From the NCBI RefSeq assembly GCF_029639405.1, contig NZ_CP121274.1, positions 3,224,001-3,288,000 of the forward strand: DNA of 64,000 nucleotides, given 5' to 3'. How positions within the stretch are numbered: position 1 is the first letter of the stretch; the number at the start of each line of letters is the position of its first letter. Below the pieces are notes generated by a model. That model saw nothing but the letters and a program-made list of their open reading frames with translations, had not been told where the DNA came from and searched no databases. Origin of the DNA: Microbacterium proteolyticum. GTDB taxonomy: Bacteria > Actinomycetota > Actinomycetes > Actinomycetales > Microbacteriaceae. Of this stretch, positions 44,459 to 53,269 are shown in pieces. The position numbers and the translations under genes were made by a program.

Positions 44459-45544
44459 ATGCACCTCGCGACCCCCGGCCGCCGAGACGCGCCCGTTCCC
44501 CCCGACGACGCCGGCGTGAGCTTCGTCATGCCCGTCCTGAACGAAGAGCGGTACCTGCGCCGTGCGGTCGCCTCGACGCTGGCGCAGGAGGTGCCGGGCC
44601 CGGTCGAGCTCGTGCTGGCGCTCGGGCCGTCCACGGATGCCAGCGACGAGATCGCCCGCGAGATCGCCGCCGCGGACCCCCGGGTGGTGCTGGTGGACAA
44701 CCCCGCCGCCGATATCCCGGTGGGGCTGAACCTCGCGATCGATCGGAGCCGCTTCGCCACGATCGTGCGGGTGGACGCGCACTCCGAGCTGCGACCCGGA
44801 TACACGCGACGCGCCTTGGCGACGCTCCGGCGCACGCGCGCGGCGAACGTCGGCGGAGTGATGCGGGCGGACGGACGCTCGCCGTTCCAGCGCGCGGTCG
44901 CCCGCGCCTACAACTCCCCCGTCGGCCTCGGGGGCGGCGCGTACCACGGAGGCACCGAGGAAGGGCCGGCCGAGTCGGCGTACCTGGGAGTGTTCCGGCG
45001 CAGCGTGCTGGAGGAGGTGGGCGGGTTCGACGAGACCCTCCGCCGCGGCGAGGACTGGGAGCTGAACCTGCGCATCCGCCGCGCCGGCTACCGCGTGTGG
45101 TTCGATCCGGCGCTGTCGGTGGTCTACTGGCCGCGGGAAAGCTGGACGCGGCTGGTGCGGCAGTTCCGGGCGACGGGCGCGTGGCGCGGCGAACTCGTAC
45201 GGCGCTACGGACGACGCAACTCCCTGCGCTTCTTCGCTCCCCCGGCACTCGTCGGTGCGGCCGCCCTGTCGCTCGCCGTCGCCGTCGCGCAGGCTCTCGG
45301 GATCGTGCGCTCCCCCGCGGCCCACGCGGTGCACCTGCCCGTCGCCGCGTACGGGGTGCTCGTCGCCGTCGTCGCCCTGGGGCGCGGCGGAGGCCGGGGA
45401 TGGCGCGATCGCGCCTGGACCGCGGCCGTCCTGCCCTCGATGCACCTGCCCTGGGGAGCCGGGTTCCTCTGGGGTGTCGCGCGCGGAGCCCGTGACACCG
45501 TCGACACCTCGCGGCTCGACGGCCGCAACACACCGCTGCCCTGA
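44459..45544 (+). CDS. Family 2 glycosyltransferase with C-terminal membrane helices
   Basis: This 361-residue protein has the GT-A fold: VSFVMPVLNEERYLRRAVASTL near residue 20, an acidic metal site in IVRVDAHSELRPG near residue 100, and RRGEDWELNLRIRRAGYRVWFDP near 200. The C-terminus has three hydrophobic helices (about 262-345), anchoring it at the membrane. It is similar to glycosyltransferases that transfer sugars to lipid-linked wall polymers. It sits between CDP-glycerol-type genes on the opposite strand, so it probably decorates or primes the same polymer. Confidence 0.88.
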   Translation: MHLATPGRRDAPVPPDDAGVSFVMPVLNEERYLRRAVASTLAQEVPGPVELVLALGPSTDASDEIAREIAAADPRVVLVDNPAADIPVGLNLAIDRSRFATIVRVDAHSELRPGYTRRALATLRRTRAANVGGVMRADGRSPFQRAVARAYNSPVGLGGGAYHGGTEEGPAESAYLGVFRRSVLEEVGGFDETLRRGEDWELNLRIRRAGYRVWFDPALSVVYWPRESWTRLVRQFRATGAWRGELVRRYGRRNSLRFFAPPALVGAAALSLAVAVAQALGIVRSPAAHAVHLPVAAYGVLVAVVALGRGGGRGWRDRAWTAAVLPSMHLPWGAGFLWGVARGARDTVDTSRLDGRNTPLP

Positions 45545-45559
45545 GCAGCGGCATCCGCC

Positions 45560-47017
45560 TCAATACCGGTCGACGAATCCCTGGTCGAGGAGCCGGGCGA
45601 CGACCCGCTCCGCCGCCCGACCGTCCTCGCGCGCGACGAACACGCGCTGGAACCGCTCGTAGCGTTCGCGGAAGATCGCCGGGTCGACCTCCGCGATCGC
45701 CCGCTCGAGGTCGTCCTGCGACCGCACGACCGGTCCGGGGGCGGCATCCAGCAGATCGAAGTAGAACCCGCGCAGCTCTCCGCGATAGTGCTCGAGGTCG
45801 GGCACGAGGAAGTACATCGGTTTGCCGGTGATGGCGAAGTCGAACATCACCGACGAGTAGTCGGTGATGAGGGCGTCGGATGCCGCCAGCAGCCGCGCCG
45901 TGTCCGGGTAGCCGGTGACGTCGATGACGCGGGGCCCCCGCGAGTCCTCGCCCGGGTGAAGCGTCCGGGTGTGGCCGCGGACGAGCACCACGGCATCCGT
46001 GGCCCGTGCCAGGGCGGACGGATCGAGGAAGTCGACGATCGCCTCCCGGTCGTCGCGCCACGTCGGGGCGTAGAGGAGGACGCGCTCGTCCGCCCCGATG
46101 CCGAGTGCGCGGCGCGTCGCGGTGCCGTCGTCGGTCTGGAGGACGTCGTTGCGCGGATACCCCTCGATCCACACGGGGCGCCGGAGGAACGCGTACGCAC
46201 GGGAGAGGAGCCGCGCCGCATAGGGACTCTGGGCGAGCAGCACGTCCCAGCGCCGGCTCTCGCGGAGAACGGCCAGTGTCCTTCGCGGATCGAAGCCGGG
46301 GCGGTGGAGTGCGAGACGCTTGAGGGGTGTGCCGTGCCAGGTCTGAAGCACACGCTGACCGGGCTTGCGGACGAACTTCCGACGCAGCCAGTCGTTGACG
46401 ACGAGCAGTCGGGATGCCGCCCGGGCACGCCACCATTCGGGGCTGCCCTCCACCACGGCGACGACCCCGGGGGGAACGTGCACCGACAGGTCGACGACGC
46501 TCCAGTAGCGCGTGACGGCGGGGGCCACGCGCGCGAGCTCCCGATCGATGGCGAGCGGGTTGCAGCCGGCGGTGCGCCCGTAGAAGCTCTCGAAGAACAC
46601 GGCGTTCTCCAGCGGCTGCCGAGAGGTCGCGTACCGCCGTTCGAGCGCGGCCTGCCCTTCGCCGGAGTCGTAGGCGGGGTCGACCGGTGGACCGACCCGC
46701 AGCCGTCGGCCATCCCACTCCGCCCGGAGCCCCGGAAGTTGCGTGAGGGGCAGGGATGCCGCGGGGGGCGCGGCATCCGTCGCCTCCCCCGGTTCGATGC
46801 GCAGCCGGTATTCGCCCGTGGGAAGCGGCAGCTCGGGTCCGCCCCACCGCGCCGCGCGGAGGGGAAGCTCGGCCCGCCAGGTCCGTCCGCGTCCGTGCAG
46901 GCGCGCGGTGACGCGGGCGCGCGGACCCTCGAGCGTCACGCCCGTCGGCCGCAATCCCGTTCCGGAGATCTCGAGCACGGCGCGCCCGTCGTCGTGGAGG
47001 AAACGCACGTCGGTCAT
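45560..47017 (-). CDS. CDP-glycerol:glycerophosphotransferase (TagF-like)
   Basis: This 485-residue protein starts at ATG 47017, overlapping the upstream stop (ATGA). Residues about 1-110 form a beta-rich N-terminal domain of unknown role (DDGRAVLEISGTGLRPTGVTL). The catalytic domain shows VLQTWHGTPLKRL, VLLYAPTWRDDRE, VLVRGHTRT and ALITDYSSVMFDFAITGKPMYFL, the standard CDP-glycerol transferase motifs. It should extend a poly(glycerol phosphate)-type chain. It is one of two coupled homologues, and a third lies 1.1 kb further along the same strand. Confidence 0.9.
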   Translation of the reverse strand: MTDVRFLHDDGRAVLEISGTGLRPTGVTLEGPRARVTARLHGRGRTWRAELPLRAARWGGPELPLPTGEYRLRIEPGEATDAAPPAASLPLTQLPGLRAEWDGRRLRVGPPVDPAYDSGEGQAALERRYATSRQPLENAVFFESFYGRTAGCNPLAIDRELARVAPAVTRYWSVVDLSVHVPPGVVAVVEGSPEWWRARAASRLLVVNDWLRRKFVRKPGQRVLQTWHGTPLKRLALHRPGFDPRRTLAVLRESRRWDVLLAQSPYAARLLSRAYAFLRRPVWIEGYPRNDVLQTDDGTATRRALGIGADERVLLYAPTWRDDREAIVDFLDPSALARATDAVVLVRGHTRTLHPGEDSRGPRVIDVTGYPDTARLLAASDALITDYSSVMFDFAITGKPMYFLVPDLEHYRGELRGFYFDLLDAAPGPVVRSQDDLERAIAEVDPAIFRERYERFQRVFVAREDGRAAERVVARLLDQGFVDRY

Positions 47018-48273
47018 GGGATGGTCCTCCTCGGGGGCGCCGCAAAGCGACGAGCGGTCAGTCGGGCGCGGATCGCGCGGTGGACCCGCTCGGCATTGCG
47101 CCCGTCGTGGTGAGCGTGCACGCTCGCGCTCAGCCGGCGCGAGGCCTCCACAGCGTCGGTCGGATCGTCCAGGATGCCGTCGAGCCGGGCGAGCGCGGCT
47201 TCCCACGTTCGCGGGACGTCGTCGCCGGCGACGTCGCGATATCGGCCGTAGAGGCCCCGGCGCGCGACGTACGCCTCGACGTCGGGGGCGAAGAACACCA
47301 CCGGGAGCGGAACGAGTCCTGCATCGAAGGCGAGCGAGGAGAAGTCGGTGACGAGGGCGTCGAAAGCCGGCAGCAGCGGAGTGACGTCGGCGACGCGGTC
47401 GCTTCCGAGCATCTTCACGCGCTCGCTCGTGAGGCGGTACTCCCCCGCTCCGAGCGGGTGGGGTCGCACGAACAGCACGGCGTCGTGGTGCGCCAGCACC
47501 GCGTCGATGCGATCCGCGTCGGAGGTCGTGGGGATCGCCGGGTCGACATCGCCGTCGCGCCAGGTCGGGGCGTAGAGCACCAGGCGCCGATCACCGAGAT
47601 CGGTGCCCGTCACGGCGGCGAGCGCGTCGCGCGCGGCGCTGCGCCGCTCGTCGGCGGTGCCTCGCGAGAGCACGTCGACCCGCGGCTCGCCGGTCACGGG
47701 CACCCGCGCGTCGTCGAGACCGAACGCGCTCTCCAGGCGTCCGCGGACGAGATGCGAGGCGGCGGGGAGCAGAGAGATCTGGCGCATGGTGCGCCGGTAC
47801 AGCACGGCCAGGAGCCGCGTGACGGCGCGAGACCCCGGCAACAGAGCACTGCGGGTCGTCTCGGGCGAATCCAGACCGATGCGCTTGAGCGGGATCCCGT
47901 GCCACAGCTGCACGACGAACGCGCCCGCCACCGCGTAGCGGTTGACGTCTCCGAAGCCGTGGGTCACCACGACCACACGCGCTCGGGCCGTCGCCCACAG
48001 ACCCCGCAGCGAATCGCGCCGGAGGGAAGGGATGCCGAGCCTCTCGGCCTCCTGCGCCTGACCCTCGTCGGCGACGAGCCACGTGGTCCGCTCGCCCGCG
48101 GCATCCGCCACGCGCCACAGGGCCAGGGCGCCGTCGGCCACGCCGACCGCGCAGCCGAACACCCAGCGCTCCCGTGAACGCGGGACCACCGCGGTCAGCA
48201 GTCGCCCCGCGAGATACAGCGGAATGCGCCGGAGTTTTCGCGCATTCCCCGCACCGAACGAGAAAGACGCCAC
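47014..48273 (-). CDS. CDP-glycerol:glycerophosphotransferase family protein
   Basis: This is a 419-residue protein. The motifs are VVQLWHGIPLKRIGLDSP, VLYAPTWRDGDVD, LFVRPHPLG and ALVTDFSSLAFDAGLVPLPVVFFAPDVEAY. An N-terminal basic and hydrophobic stretch (KLRRIPLYLAGRLLTAVV) may associate with membrane. It overlaps the next homologue by four bases. GTG 48273 lies inside the terminator hairpin of the upstream protease gene, so translation may depend on how the RNA folds or on a promoter within the hairpin region. It probably acts as a chain primase or polymerase for teichoic-type wall polymer. Confidence 0.9.
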   Translation of the reverse strand: MASFSFGAGNARKLRRIPLYLAGRLLTAVVPRSRERWVFGCAVGVADGALALWRVADAAGERTTWLVADEGQAQEAERLGIPSLRRDSLRGLWATARARVVVVTHGFGDVNRYAVAGAFVVQLWHGIPLKRIGLDSPETTRSALLPGSRAVTRLLAVLYRRTMRQISLLPAASHLVRGRLESAFGLDDARVPVTGEPRVDVLSRGTADERRSAARDALAAVTGTDLGDRRLVLYAPTWRDGDVDPAIPTTSDADRIDAVLAHHDAVLFVRPHPLGAGEYRLTSERVKMLGSDRVADVTPLLPAFDALVTDFSSLAFDAGLVPLPVVFFAPDVEAYVARRGLYGRYRDVAGDDVPRTWEAALARLDGILDDPTDAVEASRRLSASVHAHHDGRNAERVHRAIRARLTARRFAAPPRRTIP

Positions 48274-48300
48274 CCCGCGAGCCTATCGCGGGGTGGCGTC
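48266..48300. terminator. Strong hairpin ending the protease gene and covering the next start codon
   Basis: GACGCCACCCCGCGA and TCGCGGGGTGGCGTC are perfect fifteen-base arms around GCCTA. It lies 14 bases past the HtrA-type gene stop, and its distal arm includes the GTG (48273-48271) of the glycerophosphotransferase gene. Confidence 0.85.
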
Positions 48301-48313
48301 CGGAACGGCGGGC

Positions 48314-49996
48314 TCAGCTTGCGGGCATCGAGCCCAGCGTCACCTGGGCGGTGGCCTGCTTGCCGCCGCGGAGGTAGGTCACCGTGGCCTCGGAGCCCGC
48401 GGCGAGCGCGCGCACCTGCGCCGTGAGGTCCACGGAGCTGGTGACGGGGATGCCGTTGAACTCGGTGATCACGTCGCCCTTCTGCAGACCACCGGCCTGG
48501 GCGGCGCCCCCGGCGGTGACCTCGGCGACATAGGCGCCGGTGGTCGTCGCGCCCTGGATGGATGCGGCGTCCTGGACGCTCGCGCCGAGCAGGCCGTGGG
48601 TCGCCGAGCCGTTGTCGATGATCTCCTGCGAGACGCGCTTGGCGATGTCGGAGGGGATCGAGAATCCGACGCCGATGTTGCCCGACTGACCGCTCGACGA
48701 CGAGGACGAGCCGGCGCTCGCGATCGCGACGTTGATGCCGATCAGCTTGCCCTCGTCGTCCACGAGCGCGCCACCGGAGTTGCCGGGGTTGATCGCGGCA
48801 TCCGTCTGGATGACGGCGATCTTGATCGTCTGGGTCGCCTGCGTGCTCTGCTGGCCCTGACCGAAATCGAAGAAGAACGGGCTCTCGCCGCTGCCCTGGC
48901 CGCCCTGGCTGCCCTCGCTCGAGTCGGAGCTGTCGCTCGGCGCCGCGGACGAAGCGACCTCGATGGAGCGGTTCAGGGCACTCACGATGCCGGTGGTCAC
49001 GGTGTTCGCAAGGCCCAGGGGTGCGCCGACCGCGATCGTGTTGTCACCCACGTTGAGCTTCGACGAGTCCGCCCACTCGATCGGGGTCAGGTTCGAGGCG
49101 TTCTCGAGCTTGATCACGGCGAGGTCGTAGGTGGGGTCGGTGCCGACGAGCTTCGCGGCGTACACCCGCCCGTCGGACGTGGTGACCGAGAGCGTGGTGT
49201 TGCCGCTCTGGCCGTCGAGGGTGACGACGTGCGTGTTGGTCAGGACGTAACCGTCGTCGCTCAGGATGACACCGGATCCGGTGCCTCCCGAGGTCCCCGC
49301 GGTCGCGCTGATCGTGACGACGCTCGGTACGACCTTGGCGGCCACGGCGGCCGTGGCGTTGACGTCGCTCGGGTCGTTGACGGTGATCGCCGTGGGCCCC
49401 GAGGCGGTCGCACCGTTGGACCCGCCCCACAGGGCCAGTCCGGCGTAGGTACCGCCGAGGCCGGCCCCGCCGCCGACGAGCGCCGCGGCGATCAGGAGGG
49501 CGGCGATCTTGGTGCCGGAGCTCTTCTTGCGCGGCTTGGCCACCTCGGATTCGGGGAGCGTCAGCGTCGGGTGCGTGCCGTAGGTCCCCGTCGCGGCGGG
49601 CCCGAAGGCCTGCCCGGTGGGGGTGGTCGCACCGCTCGGCGCGGAGGCGTACCCGTGGGCGTGCGGCGCCGGGTTCTGCGGGGTTCCGTAGTGCGCCGCG
49701 GTCGGCTGGTGCGACGCGGCGGGCTGCGACGCGGTGGGCTGCGACGCGGTGGGCTGCGACGCGGTGGGCGCCTGACCGGATGCGGGGGCCTGCGCGGGCG
49801 GCGGCCACGCCGCAGCGGCGTCGGCCGGCGAGCGGGTAGGAACCGGCGGCGCCGCCGGGGTGGACTCCGCGGCGGGCGCGACCGGGGTCGCGTCTGCGGC
49901 GGGGGTGGTCTCGTGCGACGCGGGGACCGCGCCCTGCGCGGCGGCGTCGCTGGTGGGGCGGTGGTCCTCGGGACGGTCGTCCGTGGTGTCGCTCAT
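48314..49996 (-). CDS. HtrA/DegP-type membrane serine protease with PDZ domain
   Basis: This 560-residue protein starts at ATG 49996 behind AAGAAGGAGCATCAC. Residues 1-165 are a cytoplasmic low-complexity region rich in Pro/Ala/Thr/Gln, with TASQP repeats. A transmembrane helix follows (about 170-192). The trypsin-like domain has the catalytic triad His in LTNTHVVTL, Asp in PTYDLAVIK and Ser in NPGNSGGALVD. An Asp/Ser/Gly-rich insert lies before the serine. A single PDZ domain ends the protein. It should degrade misfolded proteins outside the membrane and respond to envelope stress. Confidence 0.95.
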   Translation of the reverse strand: MSDTTDDRPEDHRPTSDAAAQGAVPASHETTPAADATPVAPAAESTPAAPPVPTRSPADAAAAWPPPAQAPASGQAPTASQPTASQPTASQPAASHQPTAAHYGTPQNPAPHAHGYASAPSGATTPTGQAFGPAATGTYGTHPTLTLPESEVAKPRKKSSGTKIAALLIAAALVGGGAGLGGTYAGLALWGGSNGATASGPTAITVNDPSDVNATAAVAAKVVPSVVTISATAGTSGGTGSGVILSDDGYVLTNTHVVTLDGQSGNTTLSVTTSDGRVYAAKLVGTDPTYDLAVIKLENASNLTPIEWADSSKLNVGDNTIAVGAPLGLANTVTTGIVSALNRSIEVASSAAPSDSSDSSEGSQGGQGSGESPFFFDFGQGQQSTQATQTIKIAVIQTDAAINPGNSGGALVDDEGKLIGINVAIASAGSSSSSSGQSGNIGVGFSIPSDIAKRVSQEIIDNGSATHGLLGASVQDAASIQGATTTGAYVAEVTAGGAAQAGGLQKGDVITEFNGIPVTSSVDLTAQVRALAAGSEATVTYLRGGKQATAQVTLGSMPAS

Positions 49997-50195
49997 GTGA
50001 TGCTCCTTCTTCCAGGCGAGATCAACCATGACCCCGGATGCTGTGTGGTTCCTATGACGCGGGTGAGTCCGATCTATCAGAGTCGCAGGAACGGAATGCG
50101 AGGTCATGCGGGGTCCTGCGCACGGGCCGCTCCGCTACGGTGAGAGGGTTTCGGCCCGGCGGTTCCCGCCCCCTCTCCCCGAAGGCATCCGCATC

Positions 50196-51401
50196 ATGCA
50201 CGACCTCCCCGGCGCCTGGCGCCGCACCGCGCTCGGCGCGGGCCTCATCGCCCCCGACGGCACCTCGGTTCCGACGATCTTCGCCGAGATGACGGCTCTG
50301 GCCGCCTCGACCGGTGCCCTCAACCTCGGACAGGGCTTCCCCGACGAGGACGGGCCCGAAGTGGTCCTTGAGGCCGCACGCCGCGCGATCGCGGACGGCG
50401 TGAACCAGTACGCGCCCGGCCGGGGTTTCCCCGACCTGTTGACGGCGATCGCCGAACACCAGCAGCGCTTCTACGGCATCGAGCTCGACCCGTCCCGGCA
50501 GGTGCTGGTGACGGTGGGAGCGACCGAGGCCCTCTCCTCCACCCTTCTCGCGCTCATCGACGGCCCGGACGACGAGGTCGTCGTCTTCGAGCCCTACTAC
50601 GACTCCTACGCCGCCTGTGTGGCCCTGGCGGGCGCGCGGCTCGTCCCCGTGCCCCTGCGCTGGCCGGACTTCCAACCCGACCTCGAGGTACTGGCATCCG
50701 CCGTCTCGGACCGGACGCGCGTGATCCTCGTGAACGACCCTCACAATCCGACGGGGTCGGTGTTCTCCCGCGAGGTCCTCGACGAGGTGATCCGTCTCGC
50801 GCATCGGCACGACGCGATCATCGTGACCGACGAGGTGTACGAGCACCTGGTCTTCGACGGCCCGCACGTCCCCATCGCCACCCTCCCGGGTGCGGCGGAG
50901 CGGACGCTCTCCATCTCGTCGGCCGGCAAGACGTTCTCGCTCACGGGCTGGAAAACCGGATGGGTCACCGGGCCCGCCGAACTCGTGACCGCGGTGCTGG
51001 CCGTGAAGCAGTTCCTCACCTACGTCGGCGGTTCGCCGTTCCAGCCGGCGATCGCGGCGGGCCTGCGGCTTCCCGAGACGTTCTTCGCCTCGGTGGCCGG
51101 CGAGATGAAGGCGAAGGCGGATCTCCTCGGCACGGGGCTGCGCGCCGCCGGCTTCAACGTCAGCACCCCCGGGGGTTCGTATTTCACGGTCGTGGATGCC
51201 GCTCCCCTCGGGGCCACGGACGCCGATACGTTCTGCCGCGAGCTGCCCGCGCGGGCGGGCGTCGTCGGCATCCCGCTCACGGCATTCGCTTCGCCGGACC
51301 ACCGAGCCGACTACGCGACGCTCGTGCGCTTCGCCGCGTGCAAGCGCGTCGAGGTGCTCACCGACGCGGTGGGCCGCCTCTCCGCCCTGTCACGGGGCTG
51401 A
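50196..51401 (+). CDS. PLP-dependent aminotransferase, class I/II fold
   Basis: This is a 401-residue fold-type-I aminotransferase. Motifs include LNLGQGFPDEDGP and NQYAPGRGFPDLLTAIAEHQ, the NDPHNPTGSVFS Asn-Pro loop and the PLP-lysine in SSAGKTFSLTGWKTGWVTGP near residue 248. This pattern groups with KAT/GTK-type (kynurenine or glutamine-keto-acid) aminotransferases and methionine aminotransferase YbdL. It converges on a nitrilase-family gene ten bases away, and such aminotransferase plus omega-amidase pairs act together in keto-acid and methionine salvage. ATG 50196 (MHDLPGAWRR) is chosen; the upstream frame is poorly conserved in type. Confidence 0.9.
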   Translation: MHDLPGAWRRTALGAGLIAPDGTSVPTIFAEMTALAASTGALNLGQGFPDEDGPEVVLEAARRAIADGVNQYAPGRGFPDLLTAIAEHQQRFYGIELDPSRQVLVTVGATEALSSTLLALIDGPDDEVVVFEPYYDSYAACVALAGARLVPVPLRWPDFQPDLEVLASAVSDRTRVILVNDPHNPTGSVFSREVLDEVIRLAHRHDAIIVTDEVYEHLVFDGPHVPIATLPGAAERTLSISSAGKTFSLTGWKTGWVTGPAELVTAVLAVKQFLTYVGGSPFQPAIAAGLRLPETFFASVAGEMKAKADLLGTGLRAAGFNVSTPGGSYFTVVDAAPLGATDADTFCRELPARAGVVGIPLTAFASPDHRADYATLVRFAACKRVEVLTDAVGRLSALSRG

Positions 51402-51410
51402 CCGCGGGCG

Positions 51411-52217
51411 TCAGCGCGGGGTGACCCGGAAACGGCGCAGGTCGAGCGCCGGGTTCACGCGCCGCACCCGGGCGATCGCGCCGGGATCGATGTGGGCGAC
51501 GACGACGTCGGTGGCCGTCCCGATCGTGGCGAGCGCGACGCCCTGCGGGTCGATGACCGTCGAGTGACCGACCCCGAGCGGTGGCGGGTGGTCGGCGCCG
51601 GCGACGAAGAACGTGTTCTCGATCGCGCGCGCCGTGAGCAGCGTCGTCCAGTGATGCTCCTTCAGCGGGCCGCGCACCCACTCCGCAGGAACGAGCGCCA
51701 CGTCCACCCCCGCGTCGGCGAGGGTCCTCGCCACCTCGGGGAACCGCAGGTCGTAGCAGGTCATGAGGCCAAAGCGCAGACCGTCCACCTCGAAGGTCTC
51801 GGGAGGCGCGATCTCGCCGGGGGCCACCCAGTCCGACTCCCGCTGGCCGAACGCGTCGTAGAGATGCAGCTTGCGATACACGGCCCGGATGCCGGCTCCC
51901 CCGACGGCCACGATGGCATTGCGCACGCGACGCCCGTCGTCGGCCCGCTCCACGAGCCCCGCGACGAGCACGACGTCCAACTCGGCGGCGAGGGCCTGGA
52001 GTGCGCTCGTGAACGGACCGCCCAGGTCTTCGGCGTTCTCGGAGAGAGAGGTGTCGAACGGGTCGACGAAGTAGCTGGAGTACTCGGGGAAGACGATCAC
52101 CCGTGCACCGCGGGCCGCGGCCGTGCGGGCGAGATCGCCGATGGCATCCAGGTTGGTCTGCTTCGACGCGGCCGGGGCGAACTGCGCCACCGCCACTCCC
52201 ACGCTGTCGTGCGTCAT
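51411..52217 (-). CDS. Carbon-nitrogen hydrolase (nitrilase superfamily, omega-amidase-like)
   Basis: This 268-residue nitrilase-superfamily enzyme has the catalytic triad Glu45 (VFPEYS), Lys116 (YRKLHLYD) and Cys154 (MTCYDLRFPE). Length matches NIT2/omega-amidase and other amide hydrolases. The YSSYFVDPFDTS and PAEWVRGPLKEHHW segments are typical. Omega-amidase would hydrolyse the alpha-keto-amide made by the adjacent aminotransferase, but other amidase substrates are possible. Its start overlaps the membrane-protein stop (ATGA), so those two are coupled. Confidence 0.88.
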   Translation of the reverse strand: MTHDSVGVAVAQFAPAASKQTNLDAIGDLARTAAARGARVIVFPEYSSYFVDPFDTSLSENAEDLGGPFTSALQALAAELDVVLVAGLVERADDGRRVRNAIVAVGGAGIRAVYRKLHLYDAFGQRESDWVAPGEIAPPETFEVDGLRFGLMTCYDLRFPEVARTLADAGVDVALVPAEWVRGPLKEHHWTTLLTARAIENTFFVAGADHPPPLGVGHSTVIDPQGVALATIGTATDVVVAHIDPGAIARVRRVNPALDLRRFRVTPR

Positions 52218-52762
52218 CCGCGTCCCTTCTCGTCGCCGGACCGGCTCTCACCGCTGATCCGGTTCTCGCCGCTGAGCCGGCGCAGGACCGCCGGACCCAC
52301 GACCCACAGTACGAGGATCACGACCACGAGCACGACCACGGCGATCACGGCGGCTTCGACACCGACGACCACGTCGAACACGAACGCCACGACGCCGGTG
52401 AGCAGCACCGCTACCGCGGTGAGCGCGGCGATGAGGGCACGATGACCGAACCGGACGACGACGGGCTTCACACCGCGGTGGAAGACCGCTCGGTGCAGCG
52501 CGACCGGGGCGAGAGCGAGGATCGCGGTCAGCGCGGAGAGTCCGACGAGTACGAGGTAGCCGGTGCGCTGCGGTCCACTCAGGTCCGCGAAGGCCGGCTG
52601 GAACGCCAGCGCCAGGAGGAAGCCCGTGAGGATCTGGGTACCGGTCTGCAGCACCCGGAGTTCCTGCAGGACGTCCGCCCAGTTGCGGTCGGCGCGCTGC
52701 GCCGCACTCTCGGGGCGGCCGTCGCGGAGGTCGTCGCGCGGGTCGTCGGTGGGGGTCAGCAT
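52214..52762 (-). CDS. DUF6328-like membrane protein
   Basis: This 182-residue protein has four hydrophobic helices. The N-terminal ADVLQELRVLQTGTQILTGFLLALAFQPAFADL and PVALHRAVFHRG are typical of DUF6328 actinobacterial membrane proteins. The C-terminal tail is charged (NRISGESRSGDEKGRG). No function is known. ATG 52762 (MLTPTDDP) is used. It shares an ATGA overlap with the downstream amidase gene. Downstream functional linkage is unproven. Confidence 0.75.
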   Translation of the reverse strand: MLTPTDDPRDDLRDGRPESAAQRADRNWADVLQELRVLQTGTQILTGFLLALAFQPAFADLSGPQRTGYLVLVGLSALTAILALAPVALHRAVFHRGVKPVVVRFGHRALIAALTAVAVLLTGVVAFVFDVVVGVEAAVIAVVVLVVVILVLWVVGPAVLRRLSGENRISGESRSGDEKGRG

Positions 52763-52846
52763 CCCCGAATCATGGCCCGTCCACGACGCCTGAATCAACG
52801 TCGATTCGACACGACCCGAAACCCGTGCTAGGTTTATCTCTTGTGC

Positions 52847-52920
52847 CGCGGGGTGGAGCAGCTCGGTAGCTCGCTGGGCTCATAACCCAGAGGTCGCAGG
52901 TTCAAATCCTGTCCCCGCAA
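52847..52920 (+). tRNA. Initiator tRNA-Met (anticodon CAT)
   Basis: This 74-base tRNA begins CGCGGGG and ends CCCCGCAA, so position 1 C faces A at 72, the unpaired mark of initiator tRNA. The anticodon arm is TGGG-CTCATAA-CCCA with the three G-C pairs characteristic of tRNA-fMet. CCA is not encoded. A strong hairpin terminator follows seven bases later. Confidence 0.96.
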
Positions 52921-52926
52921 CAAGAG

Positions 52927-52956
52927 AAGGCCCCGGATCCTCGGATCCGGGGCCTT
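52927..52956 (+). terminator. Terminator after initiator tRNA
   Basis: AAGGCCCCGGATCC and GGATCCGGGGCCTT are perfect fourteen-base arms with a two-base centre. This follows the initiator tRNA directly. The rest of the 350-base gap to the lipoprotein holds only the remnant at 53116-53178. Confidence 0.9.
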
Positions 52957-53115
52957 CGGCTTTCCCCCGGCGACGCGACCTCATCTGAAGGCCTCGCTCC
53001 GAGACGACTCGTCCACAGCCCCCTGCAGGCCCCCGCGACGGAATCCGGCGTCTGATTACAGTGGTTCACATGGGTGGGCAGTATTCGACCGACGTGGCCG
53101 TGTTGAGCGGCTGAG

Positions 53116-53178
53116 ATCGTGTCCTTCTCGCCCTGCTTCGTCCTCCCCGAGGGCATGTCTCCCAGCCAGAATTATTAG
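53116..53178 (+). pseudogene. 3' remnant of a duplicate of the following lipoprotein gene
   Basis: Translated in frame, this stretch gives IVSFSPCFVLPEGMSPSQNY then TAG. The intact gene 600 bases downstream ends ILSFSPCFVLPEGMWPGDDY then TGA. Fifteen of 20 residues are identical, and the upstream part is missing. It is therefore the tail of a tandem duplicate whose body was deleted, with synonymous changes showing that the copy is old. Confidence 0.85.
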
Positions 53179-53269
53179 CCGTGCGTCATCCACCTCGTTC
53201 TCGACATTCGGCTCGTCGTCAATAGATCGAAGAATCGGTGCCGGGCGAAGAGAAAGAAGGATGATCTCG

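Noticed and set aside
49700-49775. GCGACGCGGTGGGCT tandem repeats as a regulatory array
   Set aside because: They lie in frame in the disordered N-terminus of the HtrA-type protease and encode TASQP units, so a simple coding repeat explains them.
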